From: JBEKTY01 sp049515555
GTDB taxonomy: Bacteria > Planctomycetota > Planctomycetia > Pirellulales > Thermoguttaceae
Reading direction: 5' to 3'
Length of the DNA: 12,661 nt
Assembly: GCA_049515555.1 (NCBI GenBank)
Contig: JBEKTY010000200.1
Coordinates: 1-12,661 of the forward strand
Shown: positions 1 to 7,368 of the stretch, piece after piece
Layout: every line of letters begins with the position of its first letter
How positions within the stretch are numbered: position 1 is the stretch's first letter
Notes under the pieces: generated by a model
What the model was told of the DNA's origin: nothing
The model's database searches: none
The model's input: the letters and a program-made list of their open reading frames with translations, nothing else
Translations under genes and position numbers: made by a program

Positions 1-2
1 GC

Positions 3-614
3 TGGAGCGTGAATTCCACCGCGGTGGCAGATGATGACTTTGGCGGGGCAGTCGGCGGGAATATGGCGACGGGGACGGGCGAGAACGCCCGGACCACCCC
101 CGGCGTGACCTTCCAGACGAATAGCTTTGTATTGACCGCGGCCTCGGGCGAGGAAGGGGACAGTTCCAGTTTCGTCGGACGAAACTCGGGACAGTCCCCG
201 ATGGCACAGCCGGCGGTGTTGGTGGACGCAGGCGGAGGGATGAAGGCGGAAGGCGGCGGTTTCGGCGGACAGGACTCGACGCTGTCTTCTGCCGTCCTCA
301 TTCCGCCGATCGCCGTCCCCTGTTCCGTCCCCAGTGTCGTCGTACAGAACTTGGCGCAGCCAGCAGCCGCAGCCAGCAACGGCGCCGCCGGCAGCGGCCC
401 GGCCAGCCCGCCTGCCACGGGTGCGGCCCTTTCGGCTGCGCCGACGGCAGGCTGGTCGCCCGCTACTCCCGCCGCCGAGCATGTACTTGCGGGCGCCTCC
501 TGGGCGCAGTGTCTTTCAACCATCGACGCCACGGCCAGCGGCAGCACCGACCGCAGCGCCGCGGTAGACACGATCCTGGCCGAGGAACTCTTGTCGGCCA
601 CGCCATCGCCCTGA
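3..614 (+). CDS. C-terminal part of an unrecognised Ala/Gly/Ser/Pro-rich protein (partial, 5' end outside window)
   Basis: The frame is open from the first bases of the window to a TGA at 612-614, so the real start probably lies upstream; the GTG at position 9 is only the first start codon inside the window. About 204 residues are visible. They are low in complexity and rich in Ala, Gly, Ser, Thr and Pro, with no membrane segment and no motif I recognise. The third codon positions are strongly G/C, as in the neighbouring genes, which favours real coding. The last 20 residues (SAAVDTILAEELL and following) are more helical and resemble the short acidic tails at the end of many long planctomycete surface proteins; that likeness is an impression, not a match I can name. 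It runs in the same direction as ispH but 170 bases away, so it is probably a separate transcription unit. It could instead be a chance open frame in GC-rich DNA. Confidence 0.45.
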   Translation, partial: WSVNSTAVADDDFGGAVGGNMATGTGENARTTPGVTFQTNSFVLTAASGEEGDSSSFVGRNSGQSPMAQPAVLVDAGGGMKAEGGGFGGQDSTLSSAVLIPPIAVPCSVPSVVVQNLAQPAAAASNGAAGSGPASPPATGAALSAAPTAGWSPATPAAEHVLAGASWAQCLSTIDATASGSTDRSAAVDTILAEELLSATPSP

Positions 615-709
615 CGACGTTGACGCGGAGCCACCGATCCGCCGAGCGGAAGATGACAGGTTCTTGGGCTCCTTCCACACCGCCCCCGGGGAGCCGATCG
701 GACTTAACC

Positions 710-718
710 TGTTAGAAT
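710..718 (+). promoter_or_regulatory. Possible extended -10 promoter for ispH
   Basis: TGTTAGAAT at 710-718 fits an extended -10 element (TGn followed by TAGAAT, five of six matching TATAAT). It stands out as an AT-rich island in a GC-rich gap. No convincing -35 hexamer lies 16-18 bases upstream, which is compatible with an extended -10 promoter. Transcription would begin near 725, about 60 bases before the ispH start. Nothing else recognisable lies between 615 and 784. Confidence 0.3.
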
Positions 719-784
719 ATGGTTGGCGGACCAATTCGCCGGAGGACGCCGCCGCCTCCAGGCGCCATCGAGGGCGAGCGAAGC

Positions 785-1711
785 ATGCACATTATTTTAG
801 CCGCGCCGCGGGGGTTCTGTGCCGGCGTGAACATGGCCATCGAGAGCCTGAGCCGGGCGATCGACCTGTACGGCCCGCCGGTTTACGTCTTTCACGAGAT
901 CGTCCATAACCGCTGGGTCGTGGAGCGCTTCAAGAAGCTGGGGGCGGTGTTCGTGGGCGACCTGGCCGAGGTGCCCCCGGGCGCCCATCTGCTGTTCTCC
1001 GCCCACGGCGTCGCGCCGGCGGTCCGCCGCCAGGCGCACGAGCGGCGTCTGCAAACCATCGACGCCACCTGCCCGCTGGTCACTAAGGTCCATCGCGAGG
1101 CGGTGCAGTTCGCGGCCCGGGGCCATACGATCGTGCTCATCGGGCACGCCGGGCACGATGAAGTGGTGGGCACGATGGGCGAGTCGCCCGGTGCATTCCG
1201 ACTCGTCGAGAGCATGGCCGACGTGGACCGGCTGGAGGTCCCCGACCCCGCCCGGCTGGCCTACCTCACGCAGACCACGATCTCGATGCTCGAGGCGGCC
1301 CAGATCATCGCCCGCTTGCGCCAGCGGTTCCCGGCCGTCGTCGGGCCGAAACAGGAAGATATCTGCTATGCCACGCAGAACCGGCAGGAAGCCGTGCGGG
1401 CCCTGGCCGGCCAGGCCGACGCCGTGCTGGTGGTGGGCAGCGCCACCAGCTCGAACAGCCGGCGGCTGGCCGAGCTGGCACGCGCCGGCGGCGTGCCCGC
1501 GCATCTCATCGACGGGCCCGCCGACATCGACCTGGCCTGGTTCGCCGGAGGCGAGACGGTGTTGATCACGGCCGGGGCCAGCGCCCCGGAAAGCGTGGTC
1601 CAGGAGTGCGTGGCCTTGCTCCGCGCGCGGTTCGGCGCGGAGGTCCACCAGCGGACGGTCTGCCAGGAGCAGGTTGGTTTCCCGCTGCCCAAGCCGCTCC
1701 GCGGGCCGTGA
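785..1711 (+). CDS. ispH: 4-hydroxy-3-methylbut-2-enyl diphosphate reductase (IspH)
   Basis: IspH is a cytoplasmic [4Fe-4S] enzyme that reduces HMBPP to isopentenyl and dimethylallyl diphosphate, the last step of the MEP pathway. From the ATG at 785 the protein has 308 residues, close to the 316 of the E. coli enzyme. The three cluster cysteines are C12 (APRGFCAGVNMAI), C96 (TIDATCPLVTKVH) and C194 (EDICYATQNRQ). H41, H124 and the proton-donor glutamate E126 (HAGHDEVVGT) stand at the E. coli positions. The late SATSSNSRRL motif binds the diphosphate in this family. The frame extends up to an ATG at 719, but those 22 residues (Pro- and Arg-rich) are not part of the family and that ATG overlaps the likely -10 element; GAGGG at 770-774 precedes the chosen start. 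No other MEP gene is adjacent, so it looks monocistronic, facing the epimerase gene across a palindromic repeat. Confidence 0.97.
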   Translation: MHIILAAPRGFCAGVNMAIESLSRAIDLYGPPVYVFHEIVHNRWVVERFKKLGAVFVGDLAEVPPGAHLLFSAHGVAPAVRRQAHERRLQTIDATCPLVTKVHREAVQFAARGHTIVLIGHAGHDEVVGTMGESPGAFRLVESMADVDRLEVPDPARLAYLTQTTISMLEAAQIIARLRQRFPAVVGPKQEDICYATQNRQEAVRALAGQADAVLVVGSATSSNSRRLAELARAGGVPAHLIDGPADIDLAWFAGGETVLITAGASAPESVVQECVALLRARFGAEVHQRTVCQEQVGFPLPKPLRGP

Positions 1712-1719
1712 GGATCGCT

Positions 1720-1868
1720 GGTGCCACTGCTGGCTTGTCCAGCAGTGCTTCACACCGCCGCTTTGCAGGTCTCCCGAGCCCCGGAGACCTTCGGTCGGGC
1801 CGCAGCGGGGTCGGGAGACCCGCGCCGAACTTGCTTCTCACACTGCTGGACAAGCCAGCGGTGGCACC
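1720..1868. repeat. Composite palindromic repeat between convergent genes
   Basis: Two 28-base arms (1720-1747 and 1841-1868) are inverted copies with a single mismatch. Each arm is also a hairpin: arm 1 has a perfect 9-bp stem CACTGCTGG / CCAGCAGTG around a 5-base loop, and arm 2 has the same stem with one change. A second inverted repeat is nested inside: 1768-1782 (GGTCTCCCGAGCCCC) pairs with 1807-1820 (GGGGTCGGGAGACC), with one base bulged. The element fills nearly the whole gap between ispH and the epimerase gene. There is no reading frame or U-tract, so it looks like a REP/MITE-like element that may also stop transcription from both sides. Confidence 0.85.
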
Positions 1869-1883
1869 CAATCACGCGGTCTG

Positions 1884-2867
1884 CTACCCGCTCCCCCGCC
1901 GCCAGCCGATCGCGGCGGCGATGATGTCGTCCAGGGCGTAGTGCGGCTGGAAGCCGATCGTCTGCCGCAAGCGGGTCAAATCCGGGACGCGGCGGCGGCA
2001 GTCCTCGAAATCCCGGCCGTAGGCCTGGGCATAGCTGATAAGCTCGATGCCCAGTGCCGGGTCCACGGCTGCAATCACCCGCCGGGCCAACTCCAGGATC
2101 GTCACCGGCTGGTCGCTGCCGATGTTGAAGACCTGGCCCACGGCCGCCGGGGTGTCCATGAGCGTCAAGACGGCGCGCACCACGTCGGCGACGTGCGCGA
2201 AACACCGCTCCTGCCGGCCATCGCCGTGCACCACTAAGGGCCGGCCGGCCAGCGCCGCGTCGACCAGCCGCGGCAAGACCATCCCGTAGTCGCCCACCTG
2301 CCGCGGCCCGGCGACGTTGAAGAAACGGCCCACCATCACCGCTAGCCCGCGCTCCTGCCGATAGGCCAGGGCCAGGAATTCGTCGATGGCCTTCGAGGCC
2401 CCGTAGGACCAGCGGGGGCGGGTCGTAGGACCCAGCACCAGGTCGTCCTCCTCAGTCCAGCGGGGCTTGGGATTCTTCCCGTAAACCTCGCTGCTGCTGG
2501 CCAGAAACAGCTTGACCGGCCGGCCCGACTGCTGCCGCCGCTCCAGCTCCTCCAAGAGCAGTTGCGTGGGATAGATATTGGTCTGGATGGTGCGGGCGGC
2601 GCTTTGGGCGATCAATTGCACTCCCACCGCCGCCGCCAGGTGATAGACCTCCTCGGCATCGGCCAGGAGCCGCGCGACGAGCGGCCGGTCGGCCACGGTC
2701 CCCTTCACGTATTGCAGCTCGGGCCGGGCGAGCACGCCCGCCAGGTTGGCGATCGAGCCGGTCGACTCGTCGTCGACCACCGTCACCCGATCGCCGCGGG
2801 CCAGCAAGGCCTCGACCAGGTGACTGCCGATGAATCCCGCTCCACCGGTAACCAGGCAATGTTTCAT
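1884..2867 (-). CDS. NAD-dependent epimerase/dehydratase family protein (extended SDR, sugar-nucleotide modifying)
   Basis: This is a 327-residue extended short-chain dehydrogenase that should act in the cytoplasm on a nucleotide sugar using bound NAD. The N-terminal Rossmann motif is TGGAGFIGSH (G8, G11, G14), with the acidic NAD-ribose contact around VVDDESTGS at 31-38. The catalytic residues are a serine in SSSEVYG (124-130) and Y155xxxK159 in SYGASK. RFFNVAGPRQ (181-190) and HGDGRQERCFAHVADV (214-229) are typical of UDP-glucuronate decarboxylase, UDP-glucose 4-epimerase and dTDP-glucose dehydratase relatives; I cannot tell which substrate is used. The start at 2867 is chosen because ATG and the TGA of the upstream TerC gene overlap as ATGA, and a G-rich Shine-Dalgarno run sits about 8 bases before it. 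An alternative ATG lies 6 bases upstream at 2873. It is translationally coupled to the TerC gene. Confidence 0.93.
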   Translation of the reverse strand: MKHCLVTGGAGFIGSHLVEALLARGDRVTVVDDESTGSIANLAGVLARPELQYVKGTVADRPLVARLLADAEEVYHLAAAVGVQLIAQSAARTIQTNIYPTQLLLEELERRQQSGRPVKLFLASSSEVYGKNPKPRWTEEDDLVLGPTTRPRWSYGASKAIDEFLALAYRQERGLAVMVGRFFNVAGPRQVGDYGMVLPRLVDAALAGRPLVVHGDGRQERCFAHVADVVRAVLTLMDTPAAVGQVFNIGSDQPVTILELARRVIAAVDPALGIELISYAQAYGRDFEDCRRRVPDLTRLRQTIGFQPHYALDDIIAAAIGWRRGSG

Positions 2868-3811
2868 GGGCATGTTCCCCCCGTCCGCCGGCGGGCGGCC
2901 ACGAGCGAGGCCAGCACCCCGCCGGCCAACAACACGCCGATCACCAGGAGCGAAATCCCGGTGGGCACCAGCTCGTACCGCCCCGTGACCCACTGCCCGA
3001 TCATCTTCAGCCCGATGAAACCCAGGATGGCGGCCAGGGCGTAATTCAGGAAGCCGAGCCACTGGATCGCCCCGGCCAGCAGGAAATAAAGGGCCCGCAG
3101 TCCCAGGATCGCAAAGACATTGGAGGTGAACACGATGAACGGGTCCTGTGTGATGCCGAAGATGGCCGGCACACTGTCGATGGCGAACACCAGATCGGTG
3201 CCCTCGATCACCAGCAGCACGACCAGGAGCGGGGTGACGACCAGCCGGCCCTCCTGGCGGACGAAGAACTCGCTCCCCGCCACGCCATCGGTGGCGCGGG
3301 CGATGGGCAGCCAGCGGCGGGCCAGCCGCAGGACCAGGTTCCGCTGGGGATCGATTTTTTCGCCCCGCTGCCTGGCCAGCCGCACGGCGGCCCACAGCAG
3401 CAGGGCCCCGAACACCGGCCAGACCACCTGGAACCGGGCCACCAGGGCGGCGCCGGCCAGGATGAACCCCAACCGCATCACGATGGCCCCCAGTACACCC
3501 CACGACAATACGCGGCGCTGGTACCGTCGCGAGACGCCAAAATACTGAAAAACAACGGCGAACATGAAAACGTTGTCCACCGACAGCGACCATTCCAGCG
3601 CAAAGCCGGTTAAGAACTGCATGCCGGCCGCACCCCCCCGCTGCCAGGCCACCAGACCGTTGAATGCGGCGGCCAGCAGACACCAGAAGGCGACCAGTCC
3701 GGCCGACTCGACCACAGAAGGGTCGCGTCCCCTTCTGTGGATGAGGAACAGGTCCGCCGACACCAGAACCAGCACCAGCCCACCAAATCCAAGCCACGGC
3801 CAAACCGCCAT
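2864..3811 (-). CDS. TerC/Alx family integral membrane protein (probable metal ion exporter)
   Basis: The protein has 315 residues, close to E. coli Alx (321). TerC/Alx proteins sit in the inner membrane and are linked to manganese export and tellurite or pH stress. Hydrophobic segments lie near residues 4-24, 35-56, 66-92, 103-124, 129-145, 190-218, 226-247, 252-272 and 283-305. The family signatures are clear: ALEWSLSVDNVFMF (71-84, with E73, D79 and N80) and VIEGTDLVFAIDSVPAIFG (201-219, with E203, D206 and D212), followed by FTSNVFAILGLRALYF. The acidic residues in the membrane are those that bind metal in this family. The ATG at 3811 follows GGAG about 11 bases upstream. It is the first gene of a two-gene unit with the epimerase; the pairing suggests no obvious common pathway. 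A promoter is visible about 50 bases upstream. The transported ion is inferred from the family only. Confidence 0.95.
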   Translation of the reverse strand: MAVWPWLGFGGLVLVLVSADLFLIHRRGRDPSVVESAGLVAFWCLLAAAFNGLVAWQRGGAAGMQFLTGFALEWSLSVDNVFMFAVVFQYFGVSRRYQRRVLSWGVLGAIVMRLGFILAGAALVARFQVVWPVFGALLLWAAVRLARQRGEKIDPQRNLVLRLARRWLPIARATDGVAGSEFFVRQEGRLVVTPLLVVLLVIEGTDLVFAIDSVPAIFGITQDPFIVFTSNVFAILGLRALYFLLAGAIQWLGFLNYALAAILGFIGLKMIGQWVTGRYELVPTGISLLVIGVLLAGGVLASLVAARRRTGGTCP

Positions 3812-3860
3812 GGGCCAGCGCTCCGGACCTGTTGCTAATCCCGTTTAGAGTTGCCGGTCC

Positions 3861-3889
3861 ATCATAGGGAGTCTTACTTACCGCGGCAA
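3861..3889 (-). promoter_or_regulatory. Sigma70-like promoter for the TerC-epimerase unit
   Basis: Read on the minus strand, TTGCCG (3889-3884) and TATGAT (3866-3861) are separated by exactly 17 bases. The -10 matches consensus at five of six positions and the -35 at four of six. The start of transcription would fall near 3854, giving a leader of roughly 43 bases before the ATG at 3811, too short for a yybP-ykoY-type riboswitch. Confidence 0.5.
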
Positions 3890-3929
3890 CGGGGAGGCAA
3901 TGGTCCCGGGCGATACGGGTCGCACCAAA

Positions 3930-4006
3930 GTAGCAGGCACACTCCGTGTGCCGTCCGCCGTGCCTTGTTCCGCTTCAGCGGACGGCACACGGAGTGTGCC
4001 TGCTAC
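3930..4006. repeat. 29-bp perfect inverted repeat in the divergent intergenic region
   Basis: Arms 3930-3958 and 3978-4006 are perfect inverted copies (29 bp) around a 19-base loop. Each arm also contains its own hairpin, GGCACAC-TCC-GTGTGCC, a 7-bp stem with a TCC triloop. It lies between the two divergent promoters, so it is not at a transcript end. The arm-within-arm design recurs in two other repeats in this window. The rest of 3812-4258 holds the two promoters, two copies of CGTTGGCCAG at 4063-4072 and 4077-4086, and no credible gene. Confidence 0.88.
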
Positions 4007-4185
4007 CGTCCATTCCGCGGCCAATTATTGTGGGCGGTTTAGGAGAACTAGGTGACGCCGATCGTTGGCCAGCGGTCGTTGGCCAGTGGCCGGCGGCCGG
4101 GTGATGTGAAATCGGCCTGTCGCCCGGCTGGCAGATTGGCAGCCCAAGTGCTCAAATAATGGTAGCCGGGGGCGGCCCGCGGCGA

Positions 4186-4215
4186 TTGGCACCTGTCAGC
4201 CCGCCACGTTATGAT
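4186..4215 (+). promoter_or_regulatory. Sigma70-like promoter for the TPR-ExbB-ExbD-toroid cluster
   Basis: TTGGCA (4186-4191, five of six to consensus) and TATGAT (4210-4215, five of six) are spaced by 18 bases. A second overlapping TATGAT at 4215-4220 could give an alternative -10. The region is strikingly AT-rich compared with its surroundings. Transcription would start near 4222, about 37 bases before the start codon at 4259. Confidence 0.5.
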
Positions 4216-4246
4216 ATGATACAGGGATAGTCGGATGAACAGACCT

Positions 4247-4251
4247 GAGGT
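4247..4251 (+). promoter_or_regulatory. Ribosome binding site that fixes the TPR protein start
   Basis: GAGGT lies 7 bases before the ATG at 4259. This favours that ATG over the in-frame ATG at 4235, which has no Shine-Dalgarno sequence and would put eight polar residues in front of the signal peptide. Confidence 0.6.
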
Positions 4252-4258
4252 AAGTGCG

Positions 4259-7200
4259 ATGAAGGCTCTGGCCGTTGGCTGCTGGGGCGTCGTGGTGTGG
4301 ACGGCGTTGGCGGGCACTGCCCTTTGGCCGGCGGCGGCCGGGGCGGAGGAGACCACCGAGGCCGCCAGCCGTCAATACAATGCCGCCGTGGCCTTGCAGA
4401 ACAAGGGCGTCTATGATTTGGCCGCCGAGGAGTGGGTCAAGTTCATCGACACCTACCGCGGCGATTCCCGCTTGGATCGGGCCTTCCACTGGCTGGGCGT
4501 GTGCTATTTGCAGAACCGCCAGTTGGAGGCGGCCCAGCAGTGCTTCGAGACGGTCGTCAAGTCGTTTCCCAAGTTCGAGCAGATCGAGGCCACGTACCTG
4601 TACCTGGGGGTGACGCGGTTCAAGCGGGCCCAGGCCGAGAAGGCCGAGAAGGCCGACGCGCTGTACGACTCGGCCGCCGCCGCACTGGACACGCTGCTGC
4701 GGGGCTATCCTGCGAGCAAGTACTTGGCCCAGGCCTTATTCTACCGCGGCGACTGCGCCTACCATCGCGGCAAGAAGGCCGAGGCTGCGGCCTTCTACGC
4801 CCAGGCGGCGGCCAAGTCGCCCGACGAAAAACTCCTGGCCAGCATCCTGTACGCCCTGGGCGTGGCGCAGGAGGAGGTGGGCCAGCCGGCCGAGGCGGGC
4901 AAGACCTATGACCAGTTCCTGAAGAAGTTTCCCGACAGTCCCCAGGCCGCCGAGGTAATCATGCGCCGCGGCGAGACGTTGTTCGCCGCGGCCGAGTACC
5001 CGGCGGCGGCCCAATGGTTCGCCGCCGCGGCGGCCAGGCCGGGGTTCGGCATGGCCGATTACGCTACGCTGCGGCAGGCGGTGGCCTTGGCCCACGCGCA
5101 AAAATACGACGAGGCGGCCGACCTGCTGGCCGCCATCCCGGCGCGCTTCCCCGGCTCGGCCCAGGCGGCGGCCGCCCGCACCGCCTGCCATGCCCTGGTG
5201 CTGGGCCTGCTCAAGGAGAAGCGGCCCGCCGACGCCTTGCGGCTGCTCGAAAAAGTGCTGCCCACCGCCGCGGGCAGTCCCGAGGCGGCACGCTTGCTCG
5301 TGGACCAGGCCGACGCCATCGCCGACATCCCGGAGCGGCACGCCGAAGCGATGGCCTTGTACGCGGCCGTGGCGGCGCGCTATCCGCAAGACGCCGTGGC
5401 CCCCCAGGCCCTGTACCTGGCCGGCTACGGGGCCCTGGCCCAGGGCGACTTCGCCGCCGCGCTGCGGTACGCCGACGCCTTCCTGGCCGCCTATCCCAAG
5501 CACGAGCTGCTCCCCGACGTGCTCTTCGTCTCCGCCGAGAGCCGCCTGCAGTTGGGCCGCTACCCCGAGGCCGAGCAACTTTACGGCCAACTCTTGGCCA
5601 GCCATCCGCAGCATGCCGACGCCGAGTTGTGGAAGGTCCGCCGGGGCACCGCCCTGCACTTGCAAAAGAAGGACAAGGAGGCCATCGCGCTGCTCGAGCC
5701 GCTGGTGGCCCAGTTGCACAATCCCGACGCCCGGGCCGAGGCCTACTACCTTATCGGCAGCGGCCAGATCGAGGAGGAGCAGTTCGCCGCGGCGGCCAAA
5801 TCGCTCGAGGCCTCACTGGCCGCCCAGCCCAAGTGGCGGCAGGCCGACGAGACCCTCTTCGTCCTGGCCCACGCCTACTATCGCCAGAAGCTGGCCGCCC
5901 AGGCCAAAGACACCTTGAACAAGCTCATCGCCGCTTTTCCGGCGAGCAAGGTGCTGGATCGGGCCCATTATCGCCTGGGCGAGCTGGCCGCGGCCGCCGG
6001 CGACCAGAAGTCGGCGGCGACCGAGTACCGGCTGGTCCTCCAGTCGTGGCCGGAGAGCCCCGTGGCCCCGCGGGCCTTGGACGGGCTGGGCTGGGCACTG
6101 TTCGATCAGAACGATTTCGCCGCCGCCGAGACCGCCTTCAACACGCTGGTCGAGAAACATCCCCAGGCCGCCTGGCTGTCGCAGGGCCGCTACGGCCGCG
6201 GCATGGCCCGGCACCAACTGGGCAAGTTCGCCGAGGCCGTCGCCGATTTCCAGACCGTGCTGGCCGCCCCCACCGTAACGCAGGCCGAAAAGTCCGACGC
6301 CCGCTATATCCTCGGCCTCTGCCAGGTCGGGCTGAAGCAGCCGGACCAGGCGGTGGCCGTCTTCCAGGCCTTGTTGCAGGAAGATCCCAAGTATGCCGCG
6401 GCCGACAAGGTCCTCTTCGAGCTGGCCTGGGCGCTGAAGTCGCTGGGCAAGGAGGCCGAAGCCACCGCCGCCCTGGCCCAACTGGTGAAAGAGCACCCCG
6501 ATAGCCCCCACGCGGCCGAGAGCCGGTTCTACGTGGGCGAGGCGGCGTACAAGGCCGGAAATTTCCAGCAGGCGGCCGCCGCCTACTCCGCCGCCATCGA
6601 GAAGGCCGGCAAGACCGAGCTGGGCGAGAAGGCCGCCCACAAGCTGGGCTGGGCACACTATCGACTGGACAACCCGGCCGACGCCCACCAGGCCTTCGCC
6701 TACCAGCGGGCCAACTGGCCCCAGGGGCCCTGGGCCGCCGACGCCGCCTTCATGGAGGCCGAGTGCCTGTTCAAACAGAAAAAATATGCCGAGGCCCTGG
6801 CCGCCTACGCCCAGGTGAAAAACCCCTCCTCGAAAGACTTCCAGGTCCTCACCCTGCTGCACACCGCCGAGGCCCTGGGGCAGATCAAATCTCAGGCCGA
6901 GCCGGAGCGGGCCAAAAACTGGCAAAAGAGCGTCGAGCTGCTGGACCGCTGCGTGAAGGAGTTCGCCGATTCGGCCTACCTGCCCGACGTAATGTACGAA
7001 CGCGGCTGGGCCCTGCAGAACCTGGGCAAGAACGAAGAGGCCCTGGGCGAGTACGCCGCCGTGCTGGCCAAGACCAGCGGCGAGGCGGCGGCCCGGGCCC
7101 AATTCATGATCGGCGAGATCCAGTTCCAGCAGAAGAAACATGCCGAGGCGGTGAAGAGCTTCTTCCTCGTCCTTTACGGATACGGCTATCCGCAATGGCA

Positions 7201-7351
7201 GGCCGATGCCGCCTACGAGGCCGCCCGCTGCTTCGAGGTCCTCCAGAAAAAATCCCAGGCCGTCAAGCAGTACCAGGAGTTGGTCGAGAAGTTCCCGCAA
7301 AGCGACAAGGTGCCGCTGGCCAAGCAGCGGATTGCCGCCCTCCAGAACTGA
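4259..7351 (+). CDS. Exported tetratricopeptide-repeat protein, 1030 residues
   Basis: The protein starts with a classical signal peptide: MKALAV, a hydrophobic core rich in Val, Leu and Ala, then a likely cut after AAAGA at residue 29. There is no lipobox cysteine, so a soluble periplasmic location is likely. The remainder, about 1000 residues, is built almost wholly of 34-37-residue helical hairpins of TPR type, about twenty or more, with the usual Ala, Gly, Tyr and Pro pattern (for example AEEWVKFIDTYRGDSRLDRA and AVKQYQELVEKFPQSDKVPL). This is the repeat type seen in CpoB/YbgF and BamD-like proteins that bind other envelope proteins. It opens the cluster that continues 17 bases downstream with the ExbB-like gene, and probably scaffolds that complex. 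No catalytic motif is seen. The long Lys/Ala-rich repeats and steady codon use show no break or frameshift. Confidence 0.95.
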   Translation: MKALAVGCWGVVVWTALAGTALWPAAAGAEETTEAASRQYNAAVALQNKGVYDLAAEEWVKFIDTYRGDSRLDRAFHWLGVCYLQNRQLEAAQQCFETVVKSFPKFEQIEATYLYLGVTRFKRAQAEKAEKADALYDSAAAALDTLLRGYPASKYLAQALFYRGDCAYHRGKKAEAAAFYAQAAAKSPDEKLLASILYALGVAQEEVGQPAEAGKTYDQFLKKFPDSPQAAEVIMRRGETLFAAAEYPAAAQWFAAAAARPGFGMADYATLRQAVALAHAQKYDEAADLLAAIPARFPGSAQAAAARTACHALVLGLLKEKRPADALRLLEKVLPTAAGSPEAARLLVDQADAIADIPERHAEAMALYAAVAARYPQDAVAPQALYLAGYGALAQGDFAAALRYADAFLAAYPKHELLPDVLFVSAESRLQLGRYPEAEQLYGQLLASHPQHADAELWKVRRGTALHLQKKDKEAIALLEPLVAQLHNPDARAEAYYLIGSGQIEEEQFAAAAKSLEASLAAQPKWRQADETLFVLAHAYYRQKLAAQAKDTLNKLIAAFPASKVLDRAHYRLGELAAAAGDQKSAATEYRLVLQSWPESPVAPRALDGLGWALFDQNDFAAAETAFNTLVEKHPQAAWLSQGRYGRGMARHQLGKFAEAVADFQTVLAAPTVTQAEKSDARYILGLCQVGLKQPDQAVAVFQALLQEDPKYAAADKVLFELAWALKSLGKEAEATAALAQLVKEHPDSPHAAESRFYVGEAAYKAGNFQQAAAAYSAAIEKAGKTELGEKAAHKLGWAHYRLDNPADAHQAFAYQRANWPQGPWAADAAFMEAECLFKQKKYAEALAAYAQVKNPSSKDFQVLTLLHTAEALGQIKSQAEPERAKNWQKSVELLDRCVKEFADSAYLPDVMYERGWALQNLGKNEEALGEYAAVLAKTSGEAAARAQFMIGEIQFQQKKHAEAVKSFFLVLYGYGYPQWQADAAYEAARCFEVLQKKSQAVKQYQELVEKFPQSDKVPLAKQRIAALQN

Positions 7352-7368
7352 GATTAAGGACAATGCCG

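Noticed and set aside
719..784. N-terminal extension of IspH from the ATG at 719
   Set aside because: The family begins with the short strand before C12; the extension is Pro/Arg-rich and the ATG overlaps the probable -10 element.
1720..1868. Simple rho-independent terminator
   Set aside because: The hairpins lack a following U-tract on either strand and the structure is far larger and more composite than a terminator; a stopping effect remains possible.
2874..3803. Upstream extension of the epimerase frame through the TerC gene, giving a 639-residue fusion
   Set aside because: The extension is Arg/Gly/Pro-rich and antisense-like in composition, while the overlapping frame encodes a complete TerC protein; the SDR domain starts exactly at 2867.
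3812..3930. A yybP-ykoY manganese riboswitch upstream of the TerC/Alx gene
   Set aside because: Such riboswitches often precede this family, but the conserved core sequences are not seen and the predicted leader is only about 43 bases.
3851..4042. Small plus-strand frame of 63 codons in the divergent gap
   Set aside because: It consists largely of the translated inverted repeat and has no ribosome binding site.
5813..7363. Long open frame on the minus strand opposite the TPR gene (516 codons), with similar long ones at 4736-5719 and 7354-8895
   Set aside because: The translations are Gly/Leu/Gln/Arg-rich with no domain and lie opposite clearly real genes; such shadows are expected in GC-rich DNA.
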